A DNA stretch of 64,000 bases, taken from assembly GCF_003284965.1 (NCBI RefSeq), contig NZ_QMEW01000004.1, positions 62,001-126,000 on the forward strand. Reading direction: 5' to 3'. Shown in pieces: positions 20,285-29,730 of this stretch. The position numbers and the translations under genes are program-made. The notes below the pieces were generated by a model, which saw nothing but the letters and a program-made list of their open reading frames with translations, searched no databases and was not told the DNA's origin. How positions within the stretch are numbered: the stretch's first letter is position 1; every line of letters begins with the position of its first letter. The DNA comes from Mycolicibacterium sp. GF69. Lineage in GTDB: Bacteria; Actinomycetota; Actinomycetes; Mycobacteriales; Mycobacteriaceae.

Positions 20285-22309
20285 GTGACGGGCACCAGAG
20301 CGCGCGCCGAACACGAGCCGATCGCCCGTGTGCTGCCGATGCTGACGGTGCCGCACCTCGACCGTGAGTTCGACTACCTGGTATCGGCCGAGCAGTCCGA
20401 TGACGCGCAGCCCGGCGTCCGCGTCCGCGTGCGGTTCCACGGTCGGCTGATCGATGCGTTCGTACTGGAAAGACGCTCCGACACAGAGCATGTCGGCAAA
20501 CTCGGATGGCTCGACCGGGTGGTTTCCCCAGAGCCGGTGCTGACGCCGGAGATCCGTCGGCTGGCCGACGCCGTCGCGGCCCGCTATGCGGGCACCCGCG
20601 CCGACGTCCTGCGGCTGGCCATTCCGCCGCGGCATGCCCGGGTCGAGAAACAGGACCCGCCGCAGCCGGCATTGTTCAGCGCCCGCCCGGTCGACCCGGC
20701 TGCCTGGCACGCGTACGGCCGGGGCGAGCAGTTCATCTCGGCGTTGGCCGACGGCCGCGCCGCCCGCGCGGTCTGGCAGGCGCTGCCCGGGGAGGCCTGG
20801 CCAGACCGCCTGGCCGAGGTCGCGGCGGTCACGGTCAACTCGGGTCGCGGGGTGTTGGTGATCGTGCCGGATCAGCGCGACATCGACGCGGTGCACGCCG
20901 CGGCCGTCCGGCTCGTCGACGAAGACCGGGTGGTCGCGTTGTCCGCGGGACTCGGCCCGTCGCAACGCTACCGGCGCTGGCTGGCGGTGCTGCGCGGCAG
21001 TGCCCGGTTGGTGATCGGCACCCGCAGCTCGGTGTTCGCCCCCGTCGCCGATCTCGGCTTGGTGATGGTGTGGGACGACGGCGATGACAACCTCGCCGAA
21101 CCGCGCGCCCCGTATCCGCATGCCCGGGAGGTGGCGATGCTGCGGTCGCACCAACTGCGCTGTGCCGCCTTGATCGGCGGGTACGCCAGGACATCGGAGG
21201 CGCAGGCGTTGGTCCGCAGCGGGTGGGCGCACGACCTGGTCGCGCTCCGGCCGGTGGTGCGGGCGGCCGCACCGCGCGCCGTGGCCCTCGACGACAGCGG
21301 GTTCGAACAGGAGCGCGACCCGGCCGCCCGGTCGGCCCGATTGCCGTCGATGGCGCTACAGGCCGCGCGCAAGGCGTTGCAGGCCGGAACACCGGTTCTG
21401 GTTCAGGTGCCCCGCCGCGGATATGTGCCGGCACTGGCATGCGCCCGGTGCCGGACCATCGCCCGGTGCCGGCACTGCACCGGTCCGCTGTCGCTGCCCG
21501 ACCGCGATGCCGCGGGCGCGGTGTGCCGGTGGTGCGGTCGGGCGCATCCCGCTCTGCGCTGCGCCCGGTGCGGCTCGGATGCGGTGCGCGCGGTCGTCGT
21601 CGGGGCGCGGCGCACCGCCGAGGAGTTGGGTCGGGCCTTCCCGGGAACGACGGTGATCACCTCCGGCGGCGACGCGATGGTGGCCGAGGTGGCGCCACAG
21701 CCGGCGGTCGTGGTCGCGACCCCCGGCGCCGAGCCCGTCGCGCCGGGCGGATACGGTGCGGCGCTGTTGCTGGACAGCTGGGCGCTGCTGGGCCGCCAGG
21801 ATCTGCGGGCGGCCGAGGACACGCTGCGTCGATGGATGGCGGCCGGCGCACTGGTGCGCAACCGCGCCAGCGGCGGAGTGGTCGCGGTGGTCGCCGAGTC
21901 CGCGATACCAACCGTGCAGGCGCTTGTCCGCTGGGACCCCGTGGGGCATGCGGACGCGGAACTGAACTCGCGCACCGAGGTCGGCCTTCCGCCCGCCGTG
22001 CACATGGCCGCGATCGACGGTGTGCCCGATGCGGTGCGCGCGCTGCTGGACACCGCCGCGAGCGTGCCCGCGGACCGGGGAGGACTTCCCGATGCCGCCG
22101 AGCAGTTGGGCCCCGTCGACCTGCCGATCGGGGCTCGCCGGCCGCCGGGGCTGCCTCCCGACAGCACCGTCATCCGGATGCTGGTCCGGGCACCGCGTGA
22201 CACCGGGCTGGCGCTGTCGGCGGCGCTGCGCCGGGCGACCGCAGTCCTCAGCGCACGCCACGATCAACAGCCGGTTCGCATCCAAATCGACCCGCTGCAC
22301 ATAGGGTGA
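20285..22309 (+). CDS. priA: Primosomal protein PriA, helicase-degenerate actinobacterial form
   Basis: This 674-residue PriA homologue has the N-terminal 3' DNA-binding domain and the zinc-binding insertion with four C-x-x-C-type pairs (CARC, CRHC, CRWC, CARCG). The helicase core is degenerate. Where E. coli PriA has a GxTGSGKT Walker A, this protein reads VAAVTVNSGRGVLVIVP, with no P-loop lysine, and the DEEH Walker B position reads WDDGDDN. UniProt describes actinobacterial PriA as probably lacking helicase activity, consistent with this. It may still act structurally in replication restart. The GTG start follows the preceding stop by one base. Length is usual for mycobacteria. Confidence 0.93.
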   Translation: MTGTRARAEHEPIARVLPMLTVPHLDREFDYLVSAEQSDDAQPGVRVRVRFHGRLIDAFVLERRSDTEHVGKLGWLDRVVSPEPVLTPEIRRLADAVAARYAGTRADVLRLAIPPRHARVEKQDPPQPALFSARPVDPAAWHAYGRGEQFISALADGRAARAVWQALPGEAWPDRLAEVAAVTVNSGRGVLVIVPDQRDIDAVHAAAVRLVDEDRVVALSAGLGPSQRYRRWLAVLRGSARLVIGTRSSVFAPVADLGLVMVWDDGDDNLAEPRAPYPHAREVAMLRSHQLRCAALIGGYARTSEAQALVRSGWAHDLVALRPVVRAAAPRAVALDDSGFEQERDPAARSARLPSMALQAARKALQAGTPVLVQVPRRGYVPALACARCRTIARCRHCTGPLSLPDRDAAGAVCRWCGRAHPALRCARCGSDAVRAVVVGARRTAEELGRAFPGTTVITSGGDAMVAEVAPQPAVVVATPGAEPVAPGGYGAALLLDSWALLGRQDLRAAEDTLRRWMAAGALVRNRASGGVVAVVAESAIPTVQALVRWDPVGHADAELNSRTEVGLPPAVHMAAIDGVPDAVRALLDTAASVPADRGGLPDAAEQLGPVDLPIGARRPPGLPPDSTVIRMLVRAPRDTGLALSAALRRATAVLSARHDQQPVRIQIDPLHIG

Positions 22310-22334
22310 ACCCGAAACCGCAGGCAACAGGAGG
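22302..22334 (+). promoter_or_regulatory. Possible -10 and strong ribosome site for the DUF2207 gene
   Basis: TAGGGT (22302-22307) overlaps the priA stop and could start a transcript near 22314. AGGAGG at 22329-22334 sits 5 nt before the ATG. The Shine-Dalgarno is certain; the promoter is tentative because the gene could also be read through from priA. Confidence 0.35.
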
Positions 22335-22339
22335 TCCGC

Positions 22340-24151
22340 ATGCGCCGGCTGTTCGCGTGGTCGATCACGTTGCTGGTGCTGGCCTTTGGTGTGCTCTGGC
22401 CGCTGGTCTTCACTGGCGGCGGTTCGGACGCCACCCCCGCCGACGACCCGGTCGTCATCACCGACTACGACGTGAACCTCTCCGTCGACGGGAACGGCCG
22501 ACTCGACGCCGTGGAGACCATCACGGCCGAGTTCCCCAGCGGTAGACACGGACTCTTTCGGTACTGGGATGTGACCAACCCCAACAGTCCGCACGTTCGA
22601 CAGGTGCCGCAGATCAAATCCATTCTGCTCGACGGTGACTCGGCGCCATACCAGATGCTGTGGGAGGACGGAGAGCGTTTCCGCGTGGCCAAGATCGGCG
22701 ATCCGGACAGCTATCTCAGCTACGGCGAGCACGTGTTCGAAATCCGATACACCATCGACGGTGTCCTCGATCCCGGAACCACCGGCGCCGACCGGAGATT
22801 CGCCTCGTCATCCGCCGACCCCGCCGCATCGAGTTCGGTGTTCTTCTGGAACGTGATCGCACCGGCCTGGAACAACCGGATCCAGCGGGCCGACATATCG
22901 ATCCGGCTGCCCGGCGCAGTGCCCAGCGTCGGATGTTCTGTCGGCCACGGCGTCGGTGCGGCGTGCCCGGACCTGACGGTGACGGGTAACCGGGTGACGC
23001 TCTCGGTGCAGAACCTCGCGCCGCGCACCCCTGTGACAGTGCGCGCGAGCCTCGACGTTCCGACACCGCCGAGGTCCGAACTGCCGTGGACCTACAAATG
23101 GGATCGGGTGCTGGGACAGTCGGTGACCGGTGTGCTGTGGGTCGCGGCGTTGACCGTGGCATCCGGACTGGCCGCGCTGCTCTGGTACCGCACGACTGTC
23201 GAGCCGTCGCCCGGCTTTCCGCTGCAGTACGCACCGCCGGCAGGTCTGGGCCCGGTCCAGACCGAGTACATCCGTACCGAAGCGGTCCCCGGGCAAGCCC
23301 TCACCGCGACGCTGTTCCACCTCGCCGAGCGCGGGCTGATCGAACTGCACCAGATCAGCGAACACCACTGGCGGATCCGCAGCACCGCCGAACGTCACGC
23401 GTGGGCTGATGTCGACCCGGTCAGCGTGACCGTCGGGTCGGCGCTGAAACTGCTCAATCCCGGCAGTGAGTTCGAAGCGAAGAAGACCGTCAAGGCCGGC
23501 CAGAAGCTCAGCACAGCCAAAACCGACCTGGACAAGGCCGTCCGGAACTGGGCCCTCCACGACAAGCTGCTGGTCAAGCGGCGCACAGAACTGTGGGTGC
23601 GCGTCGCCAACGCGATCGCGTTCCTGCTCATGCTGTTCGCCGTCTTCCGATGGTTTATTCCAACGACCATGTGGGCGCTGCCCTTCGCGGCCTTCTTCCT
23701 GCTGTCCATCGGATCGTGGGCCCCTGGGGTCGGTACCCGCCGGACGGCGGCGGGGCGCGAACTATGGTCGCGCGCTGAAGGTTTCCATCGGATGCTGACC
23801 ACCGACTCGGCCGAGGCGCGCTTCGACTTCGGGGCCCGCAAGGACCTCTACACGGCGTATGTGCCTTTCGCAGTCGCCGCGGGGGCTGCCGCGCTGTGGG
23901 CCAAGAAGTACGAAACAACCATGGGAACTGCTGCGCCACAGCCGGATTGGTATAACTCTTCGTCGTCGACCGGCTGGGGATTTATTGGCAGCTCCAGTGG
24001 CGCGGATTTCGACAGCTTCGAGTCGGCACTGTCGTCGTCGATCGGCGCCTACACGGCATCACAGTCGTCGAGCGGCAGCAGCGGTGGCGGTGGCGGCGGC
24101 GGAGGTGGCGGCGGTGGCGGCGGCGGCGGGGGAGGAGGCGGCTCGTGGTGA
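22340..24151 (+). CDS. DUF2207 membrane protein with polyglycine C-terminus
   Basis: This 603-residue protein starts with a signal-anchor (LFAWSITLLVLAFGVLWPLV). An extracytoplasmic beta-rich DUF2207 domain follows (about residues 35-255, with VITDYDVNLSVDGNGRLDAVETI near its start), then a transmembrane helix near 264-283, a cytoplasmic domain, a hairpin of two helices near 425-462 and another hydrophobic stretch near 515. It ends with a serine-rich segment and exactly 20 consecutive glycines followed by Ser-Trp. Glycine-rich tails ending in an aromatic residue recur in DUF2207 and TPM-domain proteins. The stop overlaps the LemA gene, a frequent partner of this family. Function is unknown; an envelope-stress or surface role is inferred from the LemA pairing only. 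Confidence 0.85.
   Translation: MRRLFAWSITLLVLAFGVLWPLVFTGGGSDATPADDPVVITDYDVNLSVDGNGRLDAVETITAEFPSGRHGLFRYWDVTNPNSPHVRQVPQIKSILLDGDSAPYQMLWEDGERFRVAKIGDPDSYLSYGEHVFEIRYTIDGVLDPGTTGADRRFASSSADPAASSSVFFWNVIAPAWNNRIQRADISIRLPGAVPSVGCSVGHGVGAACPDLTVTGNRVTLSVQNLAPRTPVTVRASLDVPTPPRSELPWTYKWDRVLGQSVTGVLWVAALTVASGLAALLWYRTTVEPSPGFPLQYAPPAGLGPVQTEYIRTEAVPGQALTATLFHLAERGLIELHQISEHHWRIRSTAERHAWADVDPVSVTVGSALKLLNPGSEFEAKKTVKAGQKLSTAKTDLDKAVRNWALHDKLLVKRRTELWVRVANAIAFLLMLFAVFRWFIPTTMWALPFAAFFLLSIGSWAPGVGTRRTAAGRELWSRAEGFHRMLTTDSAEARFDFGARKDLYTAYVPFAVAAGAAALWAKKYETTMGTAAPQPDWYNSSSSTGWGFIGSSSGADFDSFESALSSSIGAYTASQSSSGSSGGGGGGGGGGGGGGGGGGGGSW
24083..24142 (+). repeat. Glycine-codon repeat (20 x GGN)
   Basis: Sixty bases of GGT/GGC/GGA/GGG codons encode the polyglycine tail. 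The last units read GGAGGAGG, which doubles as the ribosome-binding site of the overlapping lemA gene. Codons are mixed, so it is not a simple slipped trinucleotide. Confidence 0.9.
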
Positions 24152-24681
24152 CATCGCTCTTGACGATTGCATTGCTGCTCGCGGTCCTGGTGTTCGTCGG
24201 CTTCGTGGTCGGCTACAACAAGCTGCGCTCGGCCGACGTGCGAGTCGCCGAGGCGCTCAGCGGTATCGACGTCGAACTGACCCGCCGCGCGTCGCTGATC
24301 CCGAGCCTGGTGCACACCGTGCAGACCTTCGCGGCGCACGAGAAGGGCATCCTCGACCACGTCACCGATGCACGCGCGGCGCTGACCTCCGCCACCACCG
24401 GCTCATCGGTGGCGCAACGCAGCGCCGCGGAGAGCGAACTCGATTCCGCGTTGGCTCCGCTGTTGGCGCTCGGCCAGAACTATCCGCAGCTCAACTCGTC
24501 GAACAATTTTCTGAACCTGCAGCAGAACCTGACCGATAGCGAAAACAAGCTCGCGTTCGCACGCCAGTACTACAACGACTCGGTCGCCACTTTGAACCGG
24601 TTGATCACCACCATCCCGTGGATGTTCGTCGCACCGCTCGCCGGTGTCGCGGAGCGCGAGTACTACCAGACCCCGCGCTGA
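24145..24681 (+). CDS. lemA: LemA family protein
   Basis: The 178-residue protein has an N-terminal transmembrane helix (residues about 3-22), then a helical LemA domain with YNKLRSADVRVAEALSGIDV, RRASLIPSLVHTVQ and the C-terminal AREYYNDSVATLN-like region ending in a PxxxxA segment. LemA proteins form a long helical bundle outside the membrane; their biochemical role is unknown. The start is GTG at 24145, or the adjacent GTG at 24148, both overlapping the DUF2207 stop. The polyglycine codons GGAGGAGG supply the Shine-Dalgarno. Translational coupling to DUF2207 supports a joint function. Confidence 0.9.
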   Translation: MVTSLLTIALLLAVLVFVGFVVGYNKLRSADVRVAEALSGIDVELTRRASLIPSLVHTVQTFAAHEKGILDHVTDARAALTSATTGSSVAQRSAAESELDSALAPLLALGQNYPQLNSSNNFLNLQQNLTDSENKLAFARQYYNDSVATLNRLITTIPWMFVAPLAGVAEREYYQTPR

Positions 24682-24716
24682 GCGCACGGCGGCGCTCGGG
24701 GGCCGGGCGTCATCTC

Positions 24717-24722
24717 TAGACT
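24717..24722 (+). promoter_or_regulatory. -10 element of fmt (leaderless)
   Basis: TAGACT is followed by 6 nt and the GTG start of fmt at 24729. No Shine-Dalgarno is present in between. Confidence 0.55.
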
Positions 24723-24728
24723 GGCGCG

Positions 24729-25658
24729 GTGCGCATCGTCTTCGCAGGCACTCCAGAACCCGCTCTGCCGTCGCTGCGCCGACTCATTGAATCACCACGT
24801 CACGACGTCGCGGCGGTGCTGACCCGGCCCGACGCGGCCGCGGGTCGACGCGGCAAACCGGCTCCGTCGCCGGTGGCCCAAGTCGCGCTCGAGCACGACA
24901 TCCCGGTGCTGCGGCCACCGAAGCCCAACTCCGACGAGTTCGTCGCCGAACTGGCGGAGCTGGCGCCGGACTGCTGCGCGGTGGTGGCCTACGGCGCGCT
25001 GCTGCGCGAGCCTCTGCTGGCGGTGCCTGCGCACGGCTGGGTGAACCTGCATTTCTCCGTGCTGCCGGCCTGGCGCGGTGCGGCGCCGGTGCAGGCCGCA
25101 ATCGCTGCCGGTGACACCGTCACGGGTGCGACGACCTTCCTCATCGAGCCCGCGCTCGACTCCGGTCCCGTCTACGGTGTCGTCACCGAGACGATCCGGC
25201 CGACCGACACTTCCGGCGATCTCCTTGAGCGACTGTCGGTTTCGGGTGCCGAACTACTGGCAACGACCCTTGACGGCATCGCGGACGAAACCCTCACACC
25301 GGTGCCGCAGCCGGCGGACGGCGTCACGATCGCCCCGAAGATCACCGTCGAAGAAGCCCGCGTGCGGTGGGATCTGCCCGCCCATGTCGTCGAGCGACGT
25401 ATCCGCGCCGTGACGCCGAACCCGGGCGCATGGACGATGATCGGCGACCTTCGGGTCAAACTCGGCCCCGTCACCGTCGACGACTCATCGGAAAGCCTGC
25501 CGGCGGGCACGATTCGGCCCGCCCGCGACGGGGTGCGCGTGGGGACCGCGTCGGCGCCGGTGCTGCTCGGCCCGATCCAGCCACCGGGCAAGAAGCCGAT
25601 GAACGCGGCGGACTGGGCCCGTGGCGCCCGACTGGACGAGGCGGCGCGAGCCGAATGA
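24729..25658 (+). CDS. fmt: Methionyl-tRNA formyltransferase
   Basis: The 309-residue enzyme formylates initiator Met-tRNA using 10-formyl-THF. The N-terminal FMT domain opens with [19 protein letters not shown]. The substrate motif is [15 protein letters not shown], where the usual SLLP is SVLP, and [10 protein letters not shown] follows; a C-terminal OB-fold domain reads [17 protein letters not shown] and ends at [11 protein letters not shown]. The GTG start follows a TAGACT -10 by 6 nt, implying a leaderless message. The stop overlaps the rsmB start (ATGA). Confidence 0.97.
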   Translation: MRIVFAGTPEPALPSLRRLIESPRHDVAAVLTRPDAAAGRRGKPAPSPVAQVALEHDIPVLRPPKPNSDEFVAELAELAPDCCAVVAYGALLREPLLAVPAHGWVNLHFSVLPAWRGAAPVQAAIAAGDTVTGATTFLIEPALDSGPVYGVVTETIRPTDTSGDLLERLSVSGAELLATTLDGIADETLTPVPQPADGVTIAPKITVEEARVRWDLPAHVVERRIRAVTPNPGAWTMIGDLRVKLGPVTVDDSSESLPAGTIRPARDGVRVGTASAPVLLGPIQPPGKKPMNAADWARGARLDEAARAE

Positions 25659-27025
25659 CCCGGCCGCACAACAGGCGTCCGCAACGCCGCAAACCACTGG
25701 ACCCGGCCCGCCGCGCCGCCTTCGACGTACTGCGCGCGGTCTCGGAGAAGGACGCGTACGCCAACCTCGCACTGCCCGCGATCCTGCGTGACCGCGGCAT
25801 CACCGGCCGTGACGCCGCGTTCGCCACCGAACTGGCCTACGGCGCCTGCCGTTCCCGGGGGCTGCTGGATGCGGTCATCGCAAACGCCGCAGGCCGACCA
25901 CCGGAACGCATCGATCCCGTACTGCTCGACCTACTGCGACTAGGCGCCTACCAACTGCTGCGTACCCGGGTCGAACAGCACGCGGCTGTATCCACCACCG
26001 TCGAGCAGGCTGGAATCGAATTCGACTCGGCACGAGCAGGTTTCGTCAACGGTGTGCTCCGTACCATCGCATCGCGCGACGAACGGTCCTGGGTCGAAGA
26101 GCTGGCCCCCGACGCGGCCACCGACCCGATCGGCCACGCGGCGTTCGTGCACGCGCACCCCCGCTGGATCGCGCAGGCCTTCGCCGATGCGCTGGGCGCC
26201 GACGCCGGCGAACTCGGCGCGCTGCTCGCCAGCGACGACGCCCGCCCCGGCGTGCACCTCGCCGCCCGCCCCGGGGTCCTGACCGCCGCGGACCTGGCGG
26301 CGCAGGTCGACGGCACGGTTGGCCGCTATTCGCCGTATGCGGTGTATCTGGCCGGCGGCGATCCGGGCCGGTTGGCGGCCGTACGCGAAGGTGGCGCCCT
26401 GGTTCAGGACGAAGGCAGCCAACTCGTCGCGCGGGCGCTGACCCTGGCCGAGGTGGACGGACCCGACGGCGGCCGCTGGCTGGACCTGTGCTCCGGTCCG
26501 GGTGGAAAAACCGCCCTACTCGCCGCGCTCGGCGACGGCGTCCGGGTGACCGCGGTCGAACCCGCACCGGCGCGTGCCGATCTGGTCGAACAGAACACCC
26601 GCGGCCTACCCGTCGACGTCTTGCGCGTCGACGGCCGCGAACCCGGCGTCGAACTTGGCTTCGACCGGGTGCTGGTGGACGCGCCCTGTACCGGATTGGG
26701 CGCCCTGCGGCGCAGGCCGGAGGCCCGATGGCGACGCCGACCCGGCGATGTGCCGCCGCTGGCCAAACTGCAGCGCGAACTACTCGCCTCGGCGATCCGG
26801 TTGACCCGTCCCGGCGGGGTCGTGCTCTACGCCACCTGCTCGCCGCACCTGGCCGAGACGGTGGGAGTCGTCGCCGATGCGCTGCGCCGCCATCCGGTGA
26901 CCGCGCTGGACGCCAGGCCGCTCTTCGCGCCCGTCGACGGTCTCGGCGCGGGGCCCTACGTGCAGTTGTGGCCGCACCGCCACGGTACCGACGCGATGTT
27001 CGCGGCCGCGCTCAAAGTAGGGTGA
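25655..27025 (+). CDS. rsmB: 16S rRNA (cytosine-5) methyltransferase RsmB/Fmu
   Basis: This 456-residue protein has an N-terminal NusB-like RNA-binding domain (about residues 15-145, with [21 protein letters not shown]) and a C-terminal SAM-dependent m5C methyltransferase domain. The SAM motif is [15 protein letters not shown] near 272-286. The two catalytic cysteines are in DAPCTGLG (motif IV) and [10 protein letters not shown] (motif VI). I chose the ATG at 25655, which overlaps the fmt stop; the longer frame upstream lies over fmt. It probably methylates C967-equivalent of 16S rRNA, by family. Confidence 0.95.
   Translation: MTRPHNRRPQRRKPLDPARRAAFDVLRAVSEKDAYANLALPAILRDRGITGRDAAFATELAYGACRSRGLLDAVIANAAGRPPERIDPVLLDLLRLGAYQLLRTRVEQHAAVSTTVEQAGIEFDSARAGFVNGVLRTIASRDERSWVEELAPDAATDPIGHAAFVHAHPRWIAQAFADALGADAGELGALLASDDARPGVHLAARPGVLTAADLAAQVDGTVGRYSPYAVYLAGGDPGRLAAVREGGALVQDEGSQLVARALTLAEVDGPDGGRWLDLCSGPGGKTALLAALGDGVRVTAVEPAPARADLVEQNTRGLPVDVLRVDGREPGVELGFDRVLVDAPCTGLGALRRRPEARWRRRPGDVPPLAKLQRELLASAIRLTRPGGVVLYATCSPHLAETVGVVADALRRHPVTALDARPLFAPVDGLGAGPYVQLWPHRHGTDAMFAAALKVG
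27018..27023 (+). promoter_or_regulatory. -10 element of rpe (leaderless)
   Basis: TAGGGT, partly within the rsmB stop, is followed by 6 nt and the GTG of rpe at 27030. This could give rpe-ribD its own transcript inside the fmt-rsmB operon. Confidence 0.4.
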
Positions 27026-27029
27026 GGCC

Positions 27030-27707
27030 GTGACCGGACCCCTCATCGCACCGTCGATCCTGGCCGCCGACTTCGCCCGGCTCGCCGATGAAGCCGCGGC
27101 CGTGCGGGGCGCGGACTGGCTGCACGTAGACGTGATGGACAACCACTTCGTACCGAACCTGACGATCGGTCAGCCGGTCGTGGAGTCGCTGCTGCGGGTG
27201 ACCGACATACCGATGGACTGCCATCTGATGATCGAGAACCCCGATCGGTGGGCACCGCCGTACGCCGAAGCGGGGGCCTACAACGTGACCTTCCACGCCG
27301 AGGCCACCGACAATCCCGTCGGCGTCGCCCGCGACATCCGCGCGGCCGGCGCCAAGGCGGGGCTCTCGGTGAAACCCGGCACCCCGCTGGAGCCGTATCT
27401 GGAGATCCTGCCGGAGTTCGACACGCTGCTGATCATGTCGGTGGAGCCGGGTTTCGGCGGCCAGAAGTTCATCCCGGAGGTGCTGGTCAAGGTCGGCACG
27501 GCCCGGCGACTGGTCGATGCGGGCGAGCTGACCATCGTCGTCGAGATCGACGGCGGTATCAACGCGGACACCATCGAACAGGCCGCCGAGGCGGGGGTGG
27601 ACTGCTTTGTCGCGGGCTCGGCCGTCTACAGCGCGGACGACCCCGCCGCGGCGGTGGAGTCGTTGCGCCGCCAGGCCGCTACCGCCTCCAAGCATCTGCG
27701 GCTATGA
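27030..27707 (+). CDS. rpe: Ribulose-phosphate 3-epimerase
   Basis: The 225-residue TIM-barrel enzyme interconverts ribulose 5-phosphate and xylulose 5-phosphate. It opens with [16 protein letters not shown], then [16 protein letters not shown] with metal-binding His/Asp, then [25 protein letters not shown] and the phosphate loop GGINADT. Full length. It supplies ribulose 5-phosphate linked precursors; ribulose 5-phosphate is also a riboflavin precursor, which fits its position before ribD. The stop overlaps the ribD start. Confidence 0.97.
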   Translation: MTGPLIAPSILAADFARLADEAAAVRGADWLHVDVMDNHFVPNLTIGQPVVESLLRVTDIPMDCHLMIENPDRWAPPYAEAGAYNVTFHAEATDNPVGVARDIRAAGAKAGLSVKPGTPLEPYLEILPEFDTLLIMSVEPGFGGQKFIPEVLVKVGTARRLVDAGELTIVVEIDGGINADTIEQAAEAGVDCFVAGSAVYSADDPAAAVESLRRQAATASKHLRL

Positions 27708-28705
27708 ACCTCGAAGCCGCGATGCGGCTCGCGATTCAGCAGGCGGACAAGGTCAAAGGCACCACTTATCCCAATCCTCCGGTCGGAGCGGTCATCTTGG
27801 ACCGCGACGGCGAAGTTGCCGGCGTGGGCGCGACCGAACCCCCCGGCGGTCCGCACGCCGAGGTGATCGCGCTGCGCAGGGCGGGTGAGCGGGCCGTCGG
27901 CGGCACCGCGGTCGTGACTCTTGAGCCCTGCAACCATCACGGCCGGACACCGCCCTGCGTGGATACGCTTGTCGCCGCGGCTGTTTCGACGGTCATCTAC
28001 GCGGTGGCCGATCCGAATCCGATCGCCGCGGGCGGTGCGGCGCGACTGGCCGATACCGGGCTGACGGTAGCCGCCGGTGTGCTCGCCGACGCGGTGACGG
28101 GGGGACCGCTGCGCGAATGGCTGCACAAGCAGCGCACTGGAACACCGCACGTCACATGGAAATTCGCAACCAGCGTCGACGGGCGTAGCGCTGCGGCGGA
28201 CGGCAGCAGCCAATGGATCACCAGCGAAGCCGCGCGCGCCGACGTCCACCGCAGGCGCGGGGTCGCCGACGCGATCGTGGTGGGCACCGGCACCGTGTTC
28301 GTCGATGACCCGGTGCTGACAGCGCGCAAGCCCGACGGCACCCTGGCCGAGCGCCAGCCGCTGCGCGTCGTCGTCGGTGAGCGTGAAATCGCCCAGGAAG
28401 CCCGCGTTCTCAATGACGACTCGCGCACAATGGTGATTCGCACGCATGATCCGCACGAAGTCATCAAGGCACTGTCCGATCGCACCGATGTGCTGCTCGA
28501 AGGCGGCCCCACGCTTGCGGGCGCTTTCCTGCGCGCCGGTGTCATCGACCGGATACTCGCCTACGTCGCACCGATCGTGCTCGGCGGGCCGATAACCGCG
28601 GTCGACGATGTCGGTGTGTTGAGCATCGCGCATGCTCAGCGGTGGCGATTCGACGGAATCGAGCCGATCGGACCCGACGTGCTGCTCAGCCTGGTTCCGG
28701 GGTAG
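27704..28705 (+). CDS. ribD: Bifunctional riboflavin biosynthesis deaminase/reductase RibD
   Basis: The 333-residue protein performs the second and third steps of riboflavin synthesis. The N-terminal zinc deaminase domain has HAE at residues 51-53 and [11 protein letters not shown] (Cys76, Cys85). The C-terminal NADPH reductase domain begins near [25 protein letters not shown]. The ATG at 27704 overlaps the rpe stop. The 3' end overlaps the 3' end of the opposite-strand ABC ATPase gene by 20 bp, so no terminator fits between them. Confidence 0.95.
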   Translation: MNLEAAMRLAIQQADKVKGTTYPNPPVGAVILDRDGEVAGVGATEPPGGPHAEVIALRRAGERAVGGTAVVTLEPCNHHGRTPPCVDTLVAAAVSTVIYAVADPNPIAAGGAARLADTGLTVAAGVLADAVTGGPLREWLHKQRTGTPHVTWKFATSVDGRSAAADGSSQWITSEAARADVHRRRGVADAIVVGTGTVFVDDPVLTARKPDGTLAERQPLRVVVGEREIAQEARVLNDDSRTMVIRTHDPHEVIKALSDRTDVLLEGGPTLAGAFLRAGVIDRILAYVAPIVLGGPITAVDDVGVLSIAHAQRWRFDGIEPIGPDVLLSLVPG

Positions 28706-29726
28706 TCGCCTCGGCTTCCTCGGCGTCGTCGGGTTCGTGTGCTTCCAGCGGACGGTGTTCGATGAGGTCGCGGCTTCCGGTCATTCCCAATCGTTCTCGG
28801 AACGCCTGCACCGTATAGCCCACGACGGTCGCGTCGGTACGCGCCCGCACCGTCGCCGACCGCGGCAGATGGAACAATGGGCCGATCTCACCGAAGTAGT
28901 CGCCCTCGGTCGCCAGCTTCAACAGTTCCTCACCGCCGCCCGGCAGTTCGCGCACGATCTCCATCTCGCCTTCGGACACGATGTAGATCAGGTCGCCCAT
29001 TGTGCCCTGCTCGAAGAGCACCTGCCCTGCCTCCAACTCCACGGTCTGGGCTGGACGGTCGACCGACGCGAAATCGGGAACCATTTCGACGACGCGGTCG
29101 GCCAACGGCAGGATCCGGCTGTCGTGAGTCGCGACGACCACCATCCTGGTCCCGGACGCCAGCTCGCGAATCAGTTTGAGCACCTCCTCCACCTGGATGA
29201 AATCCAGATGTGCGGTCGGCTCGTCCGCCAGGATCAGCGGAGGATCCAAGGCGATCGCGCGGGCCACCGCCACCCTCTGTTGCTGTCCGCCGCTGAGGTC
29301 GCCGGGCCGATGATGGAGGCGATCTTCCAGGCCGACGCGCGTCAGCAGTTGTTCGGCCCGCTTGCGCGACGCCCGGCGCGACAGCCCCGACGCCCGCAGC
29401 GGCACCATCACGTTCTCGACCGCGGTGAGGCTCGGCACCAGATTGAATGCCTGAAACACGAATCCCACTGTCTCGCGCCGGTATGTCGCAAGCTCGTCGG
29501 CGCTCAACGACGTCACAGCGACATCGCCGAATTTGATTGTGCCACTGGTGGGTTGCAGAATCCCGCCGAGGCACGACAGCAGCGTCGTCTTCCCGCATCC
29601 GCTGGGGCCCATCAGGATCACCAGTGAGCCCGCCGCGACATCGAGGTTCAGACCGTCGATCGGGCGTACGGTGTGCCCGCCGCTCGTGTACTCGACCACG
29701 AGGTTCTGGATGGACAGATCACCCAT
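28686..29726 (-). CDS. ABC transporter ATP-binding protein with C-terminal cyclic nucleotide-binding domain
   Basis: The 346-residue protein joins a MacB/LolD-type ATPase to a cNMP-binding (Crp-like) domain. Walker A GPSGCGKT is at residues 40-47, the Q-loop is FVFQAFNLVPSL, the signature LSGGQQQR, Walker B PLILADEPTAHLD and the H-loop VVATHD. From about residue 235 the Crp-like fold follows, with GDLIYIVSEGEMEIVRE and GDYFGEIGPLFHLPRSATV, close to the cNMP phosphate-binding cassette. An acidic tail ends the protein. It resembles M. tuberculosis Rv0073 in architecture. The permease gene lies 4 nt upstream. ATPase control by a nucleotide is inferred, not shown. Confidence 0.93.
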   Translation of the reverse strand: MGDLSIQNLVVEYTSGGHTVRPIDGLNLDVAAGSLVILMGPSGCGKTTLLSCLGGILQPTSGTIKFGDVAVTSLSADELATYRRETVGFVFQAFNLVPSLTAVENVMVPLRASGLSRRASRKRAEQLLTRVGLEDRLHHRPGDLSGGQQQRVAVARAIALDPPLILADEPTAHLDFIQVEEVLKLIRELASGTRMVVVATHDSRILPLADRVVEMVPDFASVDRPAQTVELEAGQVLFEQGTMGDLIYIVSEGEMEIVRELPGGGEELLKLATEGDYFGEIGPLFHLPRSATVRARTDATVVGYTVQAFRERLGMTGSRDLIEHRPLEAHEPDDAEEAEATTPEPG

Positions 29727-29730
29727 GGGC

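Noticed and set aside
24083..24142. A CRISPR or microsatellite array
   Set aside because: It is a run of mixed glycine codons within a protein frame, with no spacers and no exact unit.
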